Of a stretch of DNA of 64,000 bases, positions 25,921 to 34,583 are shown one piece after another. How positions within the stretch are numbered: the first letter of the stretch is position 1; each line of letters begins with the position of its first letter. A model generated the notes under the pieces. The model was not told where the DNA came from. It ran no database searches and saw only the letters and a list, made by a program, of their open reading frames with translations. This stretch comes from Thermoleophilaceae bacterium. GTDB lineage: Bacteria > Actinomycetota > Thermoleophilia > Solirubrobacterales > Thermoleophilaceae. The DNA lies in contig JAUJNT010000003.1 in the NCBI GenBank assembly GCA_030448005.1, positions 1 to 64,000 on the forward strand. Reading direction: 5' to 3'. The position numbers and the translations under genes were made by a program.

Positions 25921-25926
25921 TAATCT
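25921..25926 (+). promoter_or_regulatory. -10 box before rpsP
   Basis: TAATCT ends 6 nt before the rpsP ATG, immediately after the second hairpin. No Shine-Dalgarno is present. Confidence 0.45.
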
Positions 25927-25932
25927 CACACC

Positions 25933-26418
25933 ATGGCGGTCCGAGTCAGGCTCACGCGAGTGGGCAGCAAGAAGAACGCGATGTGGCGCGTGGTGGTCGC
26001 TGATCAGCGCTCGCCGCGCGATGGCCGCTTCATCGAGATGATCGGCCATTACAACCCTCACACCCAGCCGTCCCAAATCGTGATCGACCGGGAGCGGCTA
26101 GATCACTGGATCTCACGGGGCGCCGAGCCCAGCGGGACGGTGAGGAAGCTGATGCGCGCCCCTAACTCCCAGCCGCTCGCCGCGGTGGCGGCCGACGCCC
26201 CTCCCGACGGGGCCGCGGCTTCCGCCCCTGGCGGAGAGGCCGCCGCCCCGCCTTCCGAGGGCGCAGGCGATACCCCACCTTCCGAGGGCGCAGGGGACAC
26301 CCCGCCTTTGAAGGCCGCCGGGGAGGAAGAGCCCGACGCCGATGCAGACCCGGCCGGGGAGGCCCGTGCCGGCGGCGACGAAGCGGCGGCTTCCGGGCCC
26401 GGCAGCGAGTCCGGCTAG
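25933..26418 (+). CDS. rpsP: 30S ribosomal protein S16 with long disordered tail
   Basis: 161 residues, against about 80-90 for typical S16. Residues 1-80 are a normal S16 (VRVRLTRVGSKKNAMWRVVVAD, IEMIGHYNPHTQP, WISRGAEPSGTVRKLM). The remaining roughly 80 residues are Ala/Pro/Gly/Glu-rich low complexity and include a repeated SEGAGDTPP unit. The tail is probably disordered on the ribosome surface. It heads the rpsP-KH-rimM-trmD-rplS operon. Confidence 0.96.
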   Translation: MAVRVRLTRVGSKKNAMWRVVVADQRSPRDGRFIEMIGHYNPHTQPSQIVIDRERLDHWISRGAEPSGTVRKLMRAPNSQPLAAVAADAPPDGAAASAPGGEAAAPPSEGAGDTPPSEGAGDTPPLKAAGEEEPDADADPAGEARAGGDEAAASGPGSESG

Positions 26419-26442
26419 TCCGGAGTCCGCGGGACCGGACGG

Positions 26443-26679
26443 GTGGAGGACCTGCTTGCCTACCTGGCCCGGGCGCTCGTGGACGATCCCGACGCGGTCG
26501 AGGTCGAGGGCTTCGAGGAGGACGACGGCACGATCGTCCTCGAGTTGCGCGTAGCGCCCGAGGACACCGGAAAGGTGATCGGCCGTGGCGGGCGGACCAT
26601 CGCCGCGCTGCGCACCATCGTGAAGGCCTCGTCGGTCAAGGAGAGCCGCCGCGTGCTCGTCGACGTGATCGACGACTGA
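26443..26679 (+). CDS. khpA: KH-domain RNA-binding protein KhpA/YlqC-like
   Basis: 78 residues from GTG. It is a single type-II KH domain with the IGRGGRTIAALRTIV motif (GxxG loop, about residues 47-61). KhpA (with KhpB/Jag) binds RNA broadly and affects cell division and sRNA function in other Gram-positives. It lies between rpsP and rimM, its conserved place. Confidence 0.92.
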   Translation: MEDLLAYLARALVDDPDAVEVEGFEEDDGTIVLELRVAPEDTGKVIGRGGRTIAALRTIVKASSVKESRRVLVDVIDD

Positions 26680-26693
26680 AACGGACGGCTGGG

Positions 26694-27176
26694 ATGCCGG
26701 CGCAGCAGCCGCGCCTCGTCACCGCAGGGCGGGTCGGCAGGCCCCATGGCCTCGACGGCGGCTTCAGGGTGGAGGCGGTGACTCACCGGCTCACCGTTGG
26801 CATGACCGTCAGCGTGGGGGGCGGCGAGCGTGTCGTCGAGCGTGTCGCGGGCACCGACGAACGCCCGCTCATGCGGCTCAGGGGGGTGGGCGATCGTGAC
26901 GCCGCTGCGGCGCTGCGCGGCGAGCCGCTTCTCCTCAGCGAGCTCGAGGCCCCACTCGAGGACGGCGAGTGGCTCGCCGGCGACCTCGAAGGCTGCCTGG
27001 TACCGGGACTCGGCCGTGTCACCCGCGTGGTGGGCGCCCCGTCGTGCGAGCTCCTCGAGCTCGAGGACGGCACGCTGGTGCCACTGATCGCGGACGCCGT
27101 CAGGTCGGTGGATCTCGAAGCGCGCCGGATAGAGGTCGATCGCCGCTTCCTGGGGCGCGAGGAGGCGGCGGGATGA
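26694..27176 (+). CDS. rimM: Ribosome maturation factor RimM
   Basis: 160 residues. The N-terminal beta-barrel starts TAGRVGRPHGLDGGFRV, and the PRC-barrel half ends with PLIADAVRSVDLEARRIEV. It assists 30S head assembly around S19. Its stop overlaps the trmD start (ATGA), so the two are coupled. Confidence 0.95.
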   Translation: MPAQQPRLVTAGRVGRPHGLDGGFRVEAVTHRLTVGMTVSVGGGERVVERVAGTDERPLMRLRGVGDRDAAAALRGEPLLLSELEAPLEDGEWLAGDLEGCLVPGLGRVTRVVGAPSCELLELEDGTLVPLIADAVRSVDLEARRIEVDRRFLGREEAAG

Positions 27177-27853
27177 AGATCGACGTGCTCACGCTCTTCC
27201 CGGACTGGTTCGACTGGTTTCGCCGGCAGCGCCACGTGTCGAACGCGCTGGCCCTGGGGCACTCGCTCGAGGCCATCGACCTGCGTGCCACGACGCCGCT
27301 CGGCGCGGGCCAGGTGGACGACACCCCATACGGCGGGGGTGCGGGCATGGTCATACGGGTCGATGTGGTGGCGGCGGCGCTCGGCGCGCGCTGGAGGGCC
27401 GACCCGGTGGAGGGTCGAGGTAGCCGGCGGGTGATCGCGCTCGCCGCGGGTGGGCGCCGGTTCGACGACGCGCTCGCCGATGAGCTCGCCGTCGAGGAGG
27501 AGATCACGCTTCTCTGTGGCCGCTACGAGGGATTCGACGAGCGGGTGCACGAGCAGCTCGCCACCGACGTCGTCTCGATCGGCCCGTACGTGCTTGCGGG
27601 AGGCGAGCTGGCGGCGATGGTCATCTGCGACGCCGTCTTTCGCAAGCTGCCGGGCGCCCTCGGTCACGAGAGCAGCCCGATCGAGGAGTCCTTCAGCGCG
27701 GCGCTCGGAGGAGCACCGGAGTACCCGCACTACACCCGTCCGGCCGAGTGGCGCGGACATGGGGTGCCCGCCGTGTTGCTGTCGGGCGACCACGGCCGCG
27801 TGCACGAGTGGCGCATCGAGCGCAGCCGCCGCCGCGCCGGGGAGGGCCTCTGA
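27173..27853 (+). CDS. trmD: tRNA (guanine(37)-N1)-methyltransferase TrmD
   Basis: 226 residues. It starts [16 protein letters not shown], with [14 protein letters not shown] (about 51-64), [13 protein letters not shown] (about 112-124), the [16 protein letters not shown] knot region (about 133-148) and late [11 protein letters not shown]. It methylates G37 next to the anticodon to prevent frameshifting. The true start is ATG 27173, overlapping rimM; the frame is open upstream but antisense-like. Confidence 0.97.
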   Translation: MKIDVLTLFPDWFDWFRRQRHVSNALALGHSLEAIDLRATTPLGAGQVDDTPYGGGAGMVIRVDVVAAALGARWRADPVEGRGSRRVIALAAGGRRFDDALADELAVEEEITLLCGRYEGFDERVHEQLATDVVSIGPYVLAGGELAAMVICDAVFRKLPGALGHESSPIEESFSAALGGAPEYPHYTRPAEWRGHGVPAVLLSGDHGRVHEWRIERSRRRAGEGL

Positions 27854-27938
27854 GGAAGCCGGGGCGCGGGTGGCCTTTCGCTACCATTCGCCGCCGCGCG
27901 AGGTTGCCGTTCCTGGCGATCGTGCTCCTCCCCTTGCC

Positions 27939-28427
27939 ATGAGCGGTGTCATCGACAACATCGAGCGCGCCCAGCTGCGCCGGGTCCCGGTCTTCCAGGC
28001 GGGGGATCGCGTGCGCGTGCACTTCCAGGTCGTGGAGGGCACGCGCAGGCGTACCCAGGTGTTCGAGGGGATCGTCATCAAGCGGCAGGGAAGCGGCGCT
28101 CGTGAGACCTTCACGGTCCGCAAGCAGTCCTTCGGCGTGGGGGTGGAGCGCACGTTCCCCGTGCACTCGCCCAAGATCGAGCGCATCGAGGTGGCGGGCC
28201 GCGGCGATGTGCGCCGGGCCAAGCTCTACTACCTGCGCGATCGCGTCGGCCGCGGCGCCCGCGTGCGCGAGCGCCGTTTCACCGGCCACGACGAGGAGGC
28301 CTTCGTAGAGGGCACGATGCCGCCGCCCGAGGCAGACCTCCCCGAGGTGCTGCCCGCTGGCGAGGGCGATGCCGCCGGCCAGACCGAGGGCGCCGAGGCG
28401 GAGCCGGCGCAAGAGCCTCGCGCCTAG
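27939..28427 (+). CDS. rplS: 50S ribosomal protein L19 with C-terminal extension
   Basis: 162 residues, against about 115 usually. Residues 1-115 are typical L19 ([66 protein letters not shown]). The last 45 residues are acidic, Ala/Glu/Pro-rich and probably disordered, paralleling the tail on S16 in the same operon. Confidence 0.96.
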   Translation: MSGVIDNIERAQLRRVPVFQAGDRVRVHFQVVEGTRRRTQVFEGIVIKRQGSGARETFTVRKQSFGVGVERTFPVHSPKIERIEVAGRGDVRRAKLYYLRDRVGRGARVRERRFTGHDEEAFVEGTMPPPEADLPEVLPAGEGDAAGQTEGAEAEPAQEPRA

Positions 28428-28456
28428 CCGGGCCGCGCGCCGACCGGAGACCCAGA

Positions 28457-29077
28457 GTGCCCGTGGCGAGCAAGAAAGAGGACCAGAGCGCAGCCGGTTC
28501 GCTCATCGAGCTCGTGACGATCGTGGCGGTGGCCCTCGGTCTCGCCCTCGGGATCCAGGCGTTTCTCGTCAAGCCCTTCCGTATCCCGAGCGAGTCGATG
28601 GTGCCCACGCTTGAGGTACGCCAGCGGGTGCTGGTCGACCGGCTGAGTCAGCGCTTCAGTGACCCGGACCGGGGGGACGTCACCGTGTTCAAGCCGCCCG
28701 AGGGCGCAGACGACAACGCGTGTGGCGTTCGCAAGCCGGCGGAGATGCCCTGCCCCCGGCCCACGAAGGGTCGCTCGGACACCAACTTCATCAAGCGGGT
28801 GGTGGGATTGCCGGGTGAGCGGCTGAAGGTGGTGAACAACCGCGTCTACATCAACGGGCGCAAGCAGGACGAGCCCTTCGTGAAGGAGAACACGCCCTGT
28901 GAGCAGCTCTGCGACATGCCCCGGGAGATCACCATTCCGAAGGGCCACTACTTCATGATGGGCGACAACCGGGGCGAAAGCGCGGACAGTCGCGAGTGGG
29001 GGCCCGTGCCCAAGAAATGGTTGATCGGGCAGGCCTTCGTCACGTATTGGCCACCCAAGAGGATCGGGACGCTCTAG
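28457..29077 (+). CDS. lepB: Signal peptidase I
   Basis: 206 residues. One N-terminal membrane helix (LIELVTIVAVALGLALGIQAF) is followed by the catalytic Ser box IPSESMVPTL (about residue 48). The Lys box is FIKRVVGLPGERL (about 113), then MMGDNRGESADSREWGPV (about 175). It removes signal peptides from exported proteins such as the protease and hydrolase of the 10-15 kb island. The position after rplS is conserved. Cysteines at about 93, 101, 150 and 154 in the extracytoplasmic part may form disulfides. Confidence 0.96.
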   Translation: MPVASKKEDQSAAGSLIELVTIVAVALGLALGIQAFLVKPFRIPSESMVPTLEVRQRVLVDRLSQRFSDPDRGDVTVFKPPEGADDNACGVRKPAEMPCPRPTKGRSDTNFIKRVVGLPGERLKVVNNRVYINGRKQDEPFVKENTPCEQLCDMPREITIPKGHYFMMGDNRGESADSREWGPVPKKWLIGQAFVTYWPPKRIGTL

Positions 29078-29119
29078 AGGCTTCGATGGCCCTCGGCCCG
29101 TTCCGCCCGCATTCGCGCC

Positions 29120-29125
29120 TATAGT
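29120..29125 (+). promoter_or_regulatory. -10 box before rnhB
   Basis: TATAGT ends 11 nt before the rnhB GTG. No -35 or Shine-Dalgarno is convincing. Confidence 0.35.
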
Positions 29126-29136
29126 CGGCGCCGATC

Positions 29137-29886
29137 GTGGATGACGCAGGCACAGCCGCCGCTGCCGGCCCGGACGGGACCGCCCGCAGCGCGGCCGCGA
29201 GCGCCGGATCACATAAGGCCGGCCGTCGCGGCCGCGCGCGCGCCGGGAGCGGCAGGCGCCTGTTCGCCTTCGATCGGGACCTCGGCCGCCGGTTCGTGGC
29301 GGGTGCCGACGAGGCCGGCCGTGGCTCGCTGGCCGGGCCGCTGGTGGCCGCAGCAGTGCTGTTCGACCTCGACCGCCTGACGCTCGCCGACCGCCGGGCG
29401 CTGTCTCGCCTCAACGACTCCAAGCAACACAGCGAGGTCACTCGCGAGGAGCTCTACCCGATGGTGATGCGCGCAGCGGCGAAGGCCGCGATCGTGTCCC
29501 GCTGCGTCCGCGGCATCGACGGCAGGGGCCTCCACGTCACAAACCTCGCAGCGCTTCGCGCAGCGCTCCTGCGGGTGTCGTGCGAGCGGACCATCTGCCT
29601 CGTCGACGGCTTCAAGGTGCCCGAGTTCGGGCGTGAGCAGCGCGCGGTGGTCGACGGGGACTGTCGCAGCGCCGCCATAGCCGCCGCCTCGGTCCTCGCC
29701 AAGGTGACCCGTGACCGCTACATGCGCCGCGCCGCGGCACGCCACCCCAAGTGGGAGTTCGAGACCAACGTCGGCTACTCGACCCCCGAGCACCGCGCCG
29801 CCATCGCCGAGCACGGCGTGTCACCGCTTCACCGCATGTCCTTCCAGTCGATCGCCTATCAGCAGCTCCGGTTGGCGGCTCCCTAG
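29137..29886 (+). CDS. rnhB: Ribonuclease HII
   Basis: 249 residues from GTG. A roughly 40-residue Ala/Gly/Arg-rich N-terminal extension precedes the catalytic domain with GADEAGRGSLAGPLVAAAV (about 58-76; Asp and Glu catalytic), LNDSKQ, VDGDCRSAAIAAASVLAKVTRD and GYSTPEH. It nicks RNA in RNA-DNA hybrids and removes misincorporated ribonucleotides. The extension may be disordered, or the true start may lie later in the frame. Confidence 0.95.
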   Translation: MDDAGTAAAAGPDGTARSAAASAGSHKAGRRGRARAGSGRRLFAFDRDLGRRFVAGADEAGRGSLAGPLVAAAVLFDLDRLTLADRRALSRLNDSKQHSEVTREELYPMVMRAAAKAAIVSRCVRGIDGRGLHVTNLAALRAALLRVSCERTICLVDGFKVPEFGREQRAVVDGDCRSAAIAAASVLAKVTRDRYMRRAAARHPKWEFETNVGYSTPEHRAAIAEHGVSPLHRMSFQSIAYQQLRLAAP

Positions 29887-30220
29887 CCTGTCGGGCCGAA
29901 GGACGTCCCGAGCGCGGGTGCGGGCGGTTCCGGCCTGATCAGAGCTGTGTGGCCTGCCCCCCTGTGGGTGCAGGTATACCGAGGGGTGGGGTGAGGGGAC
30001 CGCCGTCTGAGGCAGCGTCATGTCTGGGGGTCGTCCCGTAGGACGAGACGGTGTGAGCCTGCGATGGGACAGCGCCTTCCTGCCGGGGGGTCGTCCTGTC
30101 ACCCCAGGGCAAGATGGCGTAAGAGGGACAGTGGCAATCGGTGTCGCCGTCTGCGTACTCGCCTTCCCCGCCGCGCGGGCCTGCGCGGGCTGACGGAAAC
30201 TGGGGGGCGAAGGCTTCCCC
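29887..30220. repeat. Intergenic region with imperfect 60-nt direct repeats
   Basis: 334 nt without a credible gene. GGGGGTCGTCC occurs at 30026-30036 and 30086-30096, and GGGACAG occurs at 30066-30072 and 30126-30132, both at exactly 60-nt spacing; the sequence between is only weakly conserved. A GGGG-rich stretch precedes them. The region lies between convergent rnhB and yraN, so it may hold terminators or an inversion junction. Confidence 0.45.
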
Positions 30221-30604
30221 TCAAAAGGCATCCTCGACGTGCTCGAGCGCGAGCAGTGCTCCGGCCCGGTTGACGGTCACCCCGATCGCGTCGAAGCGAA
30301 GGCTGGCGCGGTAGGGGCGATCGCCGCGGTGCGCGGAGAGCCACTCGCCGGCGAGTAGCCGCAGACGGCGGCGCTTGCCGCTGCCGATCGCGTCGAGCGG
30401 CCCCAGGGGGCCCGACCGGCCACCGGCAACCCGCGTCTTGACCTCGACGAACACCAGGGCGCTGTTCCCGGCGGCAACGATGTCGAGCTCTCCGAGCCGG
30501 CAGCGGAAGTTGCGCTCGAGGATCTCATAGCCGGCTCGTTCGAGGTGCTCGCCGGCCAGCCGCTCGCCGAGCGCTCCAAGCCGGCGGCGGGGGTCCGATG
30601 CCAT
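30221..30604 (-). CDS. UPF0102/YraN family protein
   Basis: 127 residues. Motifs are LGERLAGEHLERAGYEIL, NFRCRLGELDIVAAGNSALVFVEVKTR (Asp/Glu/Lys of a restriction-endonuclease-like fold) and SGKRRRL. Function is uncertain; the fold suggests a nuclease in DNA processing. In most genomes yraN runs in the same direction as rnhB, yifB and dprA. Here it alone is inverted between them, with repeats on one side. Confidence 0.9.
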   Translation of the reverse strand: MASDPRRRLGALGERLAGEHLERAGYEILERNFRCRLGELDIVAAGNSALVFVEVKTRVAGGRSGPLGPLDAIGSGKRRRLRLLAGEWLSAHRGDRPYRASLRFDAIGVTVNRAGALLALEHVEDAF

Positions 30605-30730
30605 GGAAGCGACGGTATGGGTCCGGCCGTCACAGGTGGGAGGACGAGCGTGACGACTCCGCTCGCGGTCCTGCCCGCGAGCGCAGCCGGATTGTCACGC
30701 CCGGGTGCCCACCGGCAGGCCGCGCGCGCA

Positions 30731-30736
30731 TAGCTT
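30731..30736 (+). promoter_or_regulatory. -10 box before yifB
   Basis: TAGCTT ends 6 nt before the yifB ATG, without a Shine-Dalgarno, in the divergent yraN-yifB gap. Confidence 0.4.
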
Positions 30737-30742
30737 GAACGC

Positions 30743-32254
30743 ATGCTCGCCAGCGTCGCCACGTTCGGCCTCGAGGGAGTCGATGCCCGGGAGATCACCG
30801 TGGAGGTCGACGTCAGGCGGGGGCTTCCCGCGTTCACGATCGTCGGCCTTCCCGACGTAGCGGTGCGGGAGTCGCGCGAGCGCGTGCGGGCTGCCCTGCT
30901 GAACTCTTCGCTCGAGTTTCCGCTCTCCCGGCTCACGGCCAATCTCGCGCCCGCCTGGGTGAGGAAGGCGGGGCCCGGCTTCGACCTCGCACTTGCCGTC
31001 TGCGTCCTGGCGGCCAGCGGCCAGGTCCCATCCGGGCGGCTCGAGTCGACGGCCGTCTGTGGCGAGCTCTCCCTGAGCGGTGAGGTACGCCCCGTCCGGG
31101 GTGCGCTCGCGGTCGCTCTCGCGGCCCGGCAGGCCGGCTACGGCCGCCTCATCGTTCCGGTGGACAACGCGCCGGAGGCAGCCCTGGCGGAGGGCCTCGA
31201 GGTGCTCGGGCTGTCGAGCATCGGGCGGATCGTCGACCTCCTCCACGACCGTCGCGCGGCCGAGCCGGTCCATGCCTCCGAAGCCGACGAAGCGCCGCTT
31301 GCCACCCCGGACCTCGCCGACGTGCGGGGACAGGCAGATGCCAAGCGCGCCCTCGAGATCGCGGCCGCGGGGGGACACAACCTCCTGATGGTCGGCCCTC
31401 CCGGTGCGGGCAAGACGATGATCGCCCGGCGGATGCCCGGCATCCTCCCGCCGCCGGCCTTCGAGGAGGCCATCGAGATCACCCGTATCCGAAGCGTGGC
31501 CGGCCTCGGTGGCCGGCTCGCACGCGAGCGGCCGTTTCGGGCGCCGCACCACACCGTGTCGGCGCAGGGCCTGGTCGGGGGAGGGTCACACCCCCGTCCT
31601 GGCGAGATCACGCTGGCGCATCGCGGCGTGCTCTTCCTCGATGAGCTCGCGGAGTTCTCTCGCGCGGCGCTCGAAGCTCTCCGCCAGCCCCTGGAGGACG
31701 GCTTCGTGGCGATCACCCGTGGACAGCGCTCGCTCGTCTTTCCCTCGCAGACCACGCTCCTGGCGGCGTGCAACCCATGTTCCTGCGGTCTTGTCCCCGC
31801 GCAATGCGAGTGCTCGGCCACAGAGCGCGCGCGCTATCGCCGCAGGCTGAGCGGCCCGCTGCTCGACCGGATCGACCTGGTCTGCCAGGTCTCGCCACCG
31901 TTGGCGTTGCAGCTCGTGGGCAGGGAGAGCCCGGCCGAAGGCTCCGCGGAGGTGCGCGAGCGGGTGGTCGCCGCGCGTCAGCGACAGCTGCGCCGGCTCG
32001 CAGGCTGCCCGGTGCTCTCCAACGGCGGCATGGACGGGCGCATGACCAGGCGCCATGCGGTTCTACGGGGCTCCGCCGTGCAGCGGATGATGGACGTCGT
32101 CGGCTCCGGAGGCCTGACCGGGCGCGGACACGACCGCGTGCTGCGTCTGGCCAGGACCATCGCCGATCTCGCCGGACGGGCTGAGATCCACTCCGACGAC
32201 CTCGACGAGGCGCTCGGCTACCGGCTCGGGACGGTCGGGGAGGCGGCGGCGTGA
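30743..32254 (+). CDS. YifB/ComM family magnesium-chelatase-like AAA ATPase
   Basis: 503 residues. The N-terminal Lon-protease-like domain (ITVEVDVRRGLPAFTIVGLPD) is followed by the AAA+ module with Walker A GPPGAGKTMIARR (about 218), LFLDELAEF (about 297) and the zinc-type CNPCSCG motif (about 343). ComM homologues are helicases that extend branch migration during natural transformation. The stop overlaps the dprA start (GTGA), tying it to DNA uptake and recombination. Confidence 0.93.
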   Translation: MLASVATFGLEGVDAREITVEVDVRRGLPAFTIVGLPDVAVRESRERVRAALLNSSLEFPLSRLTANLAPAWVRKAGPGFDLALAVCVLAASGQVPSGRLESTAVCGELSLSGEVRPVRGALAVALAARQAGYGRLIVPVDNAPEAALAEGLEVLGLSSIGRIVDLLHDRRAAEPVHASEADEAPLATPDLADVRGQADAKRALEIAAAGGHNLLMVGPPGAGKTMIARRMPGILPPPAFEEAIEITRIRSVAGLGGRLARERPFRAPHHTVSAQGLVGGGSHPRPGEITLAHRGVLFLDELAEFSRAALEALRQPLEDGFVAITRGQRSLVFPSQTTLLAACNPCSCGLVPAQCECSATERARYRRRLSGPLLDRIDLVCQVSPPLALQLVGRESPAEGSAEVRERVVAARQRQLRRLAGCPVLSNGGMDGRMTRRHAVLRGSAVQRMMDVVGSGGLTGRGHDRVLRLARTIADLAGRAEIHSDDLDEALGYRLGTVGEAAA

Positions 32255-33393
32255 GCGATGCCTGCGATCTCTGCCTGCGCCGCGCGTACCTGATCGGGCG
32301 CCTCGCGGCCTCGATCGCGGGGCTGCTCGATCGCCCGCGCCGGCGCGCAGCCGGATTGCTGGCGCTTCCAGAGGAGGACCTCATCGGCGCGGTGGGGGGA
32401 GAGGGCGCCGATGAGGGGCGCCTCTTCCTGGACGCGTTCGATCCGTTGGCGGCTCGCGAGCTTCTCACCGAGGCATCGGTCCAGGCCGTGTGCCGCCACG
32501 CCGCCGCGTACCCGGAGTCGCTCCTCGCGCTGGGGGATCCGCCCGCCGTCCTCTTCATGGCGGGCGCCTGCCGCGACCTGGCACGTCTCGGCCCCGAACC
32601 GGCGGCGGTGGCGCTCGTGGGCACCCGCAACCCCTCGCCGTACGGGCTCGAGATGGCCTACGAGCTCGGCCGGGGGCTCGGCGCCGCCGGCGTCACGGTC
32701 ATCAGCGGGCTGGCGCTCGGCATAGACGCTGCCGCGCACCGAGGGTGCGTGGACGCAGGAGGGCCCGCGGTGGCCGTGCTCGCCGGCGGGCCCGACGTGC
32801 CCTACCCCCGCAGTAACCGCCGCCTGTACGAGCGGATCCGGGCAGGCGGGGTCATCGTCTCCGAGATGCCGCCGGGACAGCGTGCGTACCGCTGGTCGTT
32901 TCCCGCCCGCAACCGGATCATGGCGGGGCTTGCCTCGATCACCGTGGTGGTCGAGGCCGCGGACCCGTCCGGCTCGCTGATCACGAGCGTCTTCGCCGGC
33001 GACCTCGGACGCACCGTGGCCGCGGTTCCCGGGCGGGTGACCTCGCGCTGCAGCGCCGGGAGCAACAGGCTCCTCGGTGACGGCGCACGGATGGTCACCT
33101 GCGCCCAGGATCTGCTCGACGAGCTGTACGGCGTGGGCTGGCAGGGCCCTGGCCCCGCGGCGCTGCCGCCAGGAGTCCAGGCACGCGCGGACCGCAGCGG
33201 CGGCGAGGGGCTCGGGCCCCTGGAGGTGCGCGTCCTCGACGCGCTCGAGGCCGGCCTGGGCATCGATGGGGTGTGCGCCCATTCGGGCCTGCCCGCCAGG
33301 GAGGCCCGCGCGCTGCTTTCGCGGCTCGAGGCCTCCGGTCACCTGCGCCGCGACGGCCTCGGCGCCTACCGTCGGACGGCGGCCTTCAGGTGA
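32251..33393 (+). CDS. dprA: DNA-processing protein DprA
   Basis: 380 residues from GTG. The Rossmann-like DprA domain is clear: [72 protein letters not shown] and [16 protein letters not shown]-terminal winged-helix region (about 325-380) is typical. DprA loads RecA on incoming single-stranded DNA. It overlaps yifB and is followed by the thiD leader. Confidence 0.95.
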   Translation: MSDACDLCLRRAYLIGRLAASIAGLLDRPRRRAAGLLALPEEDLIGAVGGEGADEGRLFLDAFDPLAARELLTEASVQAVCRHAAAYPESLLALGDPPAVLFMAGACRDLARLGPEPAAVALVGTRNPSPYGLEMAYELGRGLGAAGVTVISGLALGIDAAAHRGCVDAGGPAVAVLAGGPDVPYPRSNRRLYERIRAGGVIVSEMPPGQRAYRWSFPARNRIMAGLASITVVVEAADPSGSLITSVFAGDLGRTVAAVPGRVTSRCSAGSNRLLGDGARMVTCAQDLLDELYGVGWQGPGPAALPPGVQARADRSGGEGLGPLEVRVLDALEAGLGIDGVCAHSGLPAREARALLSRLEASGHLRRDGLGAYRRTAAFR

Positions 33394-33409
33394 GGCCCTC
33401 GGCGTCCCT

Positions 33410-33415
33410 TAGGAT
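33410..33415 (+). promoter_or_regulatory. -10 box before the thiD leader
   Basis: TAGGAT, 6 nt before a GTG (33422) that opens a ten-codon frame. It is identical to the hexamer before the nfeD-like gene. Confidence 0.35.
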
Positions 33416-33421
33416 GAAAGG

Positions 33422-33454
33422 GTGCTACGAGTCCTCGCGGCTGTGCGCCGGTGA
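33422..33454 (+). CDS. Candidate ten-codon upstream leader peptide of thiD
   Basis: GTG 33422 begins a frame encoding [10 protein letters not shown] (GTG read as Met) that ends with TGA overlapping the thiD GTG (GTGA at 33451-33454). The TAGGAT box 6 nt upstream would make it leaderless. It could couple thiD translation; it may also be chance. Confidence 0.3.
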   Translation: MLRVLAAVRR

Positions 33455-34242
33455 CCCCTCCGCGCCTCCTCTCGATCGCCGGCTCGGACTCCGGCGGTGG
33501 CGCGGGCATCCAGGCGGACCTGAAGGCCTTCGCGCGCTGCGGAGCGCACGGCATGACCGCCATCACCGCGATCACCGCGCAGAACACCGTTGCGGTGGCG
33601 GCGGTGCATCACGTGGCCCCGGAGGCCATCGTCGAGCAGGTACGGGCCGTGGCCGAGGACATCGGCGTGGACGCGGTGAAGATAGGCATGCTCGGCTCCG
33701 CGGAGACGATCGAGGCGGTGGAGCGGGCACTCGCGCTCGTAGGAGATGCGCCGGTGGTCCTCGACCCGGTGATCGTGGCCGAGAGCGGCGCGGTCCTTCT
33801 GGAGGAGGACGCTCGGGAGGCGCTGCGCCGACGGCTGCTGCCGCGGGCCACCGTGGTCACCCCCAACCTGCACGAGGCGCGTGTGCTCGCGGGCGCGGGG
33901 GAGAGCGCGGACGGGGAGGAGCTGGTGCGGGCGGTCCACGCCCTGGGGCGCGGGGCGGTCGTGATCACCGGCGGACACCGCGAGGAGGCAACCGACCTCT
34001 TCTTCGACGGCGATGAGCTCGTCGCGATCCCCGGCGAGCGCCACCCCGACGGAGCTGCCCACGGGTCTGGCTGCACGCACTCCTCGGCGCTCGCGGCTCA
34101 CCTCGCGCTCGGCTTCGAGCCTCTCGGGGCGGCGCGGCGGGCCAAGGCGATCGCCGCCGAGGCCGTGCGAGACGGGCTGCGGGAGATCGGCTCGGGCGCT
34201 GGGCCGGTGGACGTCTTCGCCCTCGGGAAGCCCCGCGCCTGA
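33451..34242 (+). CDS. thiD: Hydroxymethylpyrimidine/phosphomethylpyrimidine kinase
   Basis: 263 residues from GTG. Ribokinase-fold motifs are [19 protein letters not shown] (about 8-26), ITAITAQNT (about 38-46), [19 protein letters not shown] (about 107-117), TPNLHEA and the ATP/anion-hole [16 protein letters not shown] (about 206-221). It performs two phosphorylations in thiamine pyrimidine synthesis. No other thiamine gene is nearby. A short leader frame overlaps its start. Confidence 0.96.
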   Translation: MTPPRLLSIAGSDSGGGAGIQADLKAFARCGAHGMTAITAITAQNTVAVAAVHHVAPEAIVEQVRAVAEDIGVDAVKIGMLGSAETIEAVERALALVGDAPVVLDPVIVAESGAVLLEEDAREALRRRLLPRATVVTPNLHEARVLAGAGESADGEELVRAVHALGRGAVVITGGHREEATDLFFDGDELVAIPGERHPDGAAHGSGCTHSSALAAHLALGFEPLGAARRAKAIAAEAVRDGLREIGSGAGPVDVFALGKPRA

Positions 34243-34304
34243 CCACCGGACAGGCGCGCCCTTTGCCTCTGGCATAATCGTCGGGCAGCGACCGTCGTCC
34301 ACCC

Positions 34305-34309
34305 AGGAG
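34305..34309 (+). promoter_or_regulatory. Shine-Dalgarno that points to an ATC start
   Basis: AGGAG lies 6 nt before ATC 34316 but 21 nt before the first ATG (34331) of the same frame. A CATAAT hexamer about 30 nt upstream may be the -10. Confidence 0.35.
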
Positions 34310-34330
34310 CCTCAGATCAAGTTCTTACGC

Positions 34331-34564
34331 ATGAAACCCGGCCATGGCGAGATCCTCCTGACGGAGGGAGATCCGCAGCTGCGCGAAGATGAGGAGCGGC
34401 TGGTGCAGGAGTTCCGCCGTCAGCTCGACGAGGGCATGTGGGCCGCCGTTCCGACGAAGAACGAGGGAAGCGGGCGGCGTGAGGCGAGGATGGTGCGCGC
34501 CTACGGCGAGATCCCGCCCGAAGCCGAGCGGGTGATCTTCTTCCCTCGCGCGGCGGGCGGCTGA
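34331..34564 (+). CDS. Small conserved-looking protein of unknown function
   Basis: 77 residues from ATG 34331, or 82 if translation begins at the in-frame ATC 34316, which has the better-placed AGGAG. The sequence is mixed charged (GHGEILLTEGDPQLREDEERL, EEFRRQLDEGMWAAVPT-like). It has no membrane segment and no recognised family. It is followed 19 nt later by a membrane-anchored protein and then ilvD, probably in one operon. Confidence 0.6.
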   Translation: MKPGHGEILLTEGDPQLREDEERLVQEFRRQLDEGMWAAVPTKNEGSGRREARMVRAYGEIPPEAERVIFFPRAAGG

Positions 34565-34583
34565 CCGGCCAGCCGGCGCCCGC

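Noticed and set aside
30022-30132. CRISPR-like spaced repeats
   Set aside because: Only two weak copies with short identical blocks, no further units and no cas genes.
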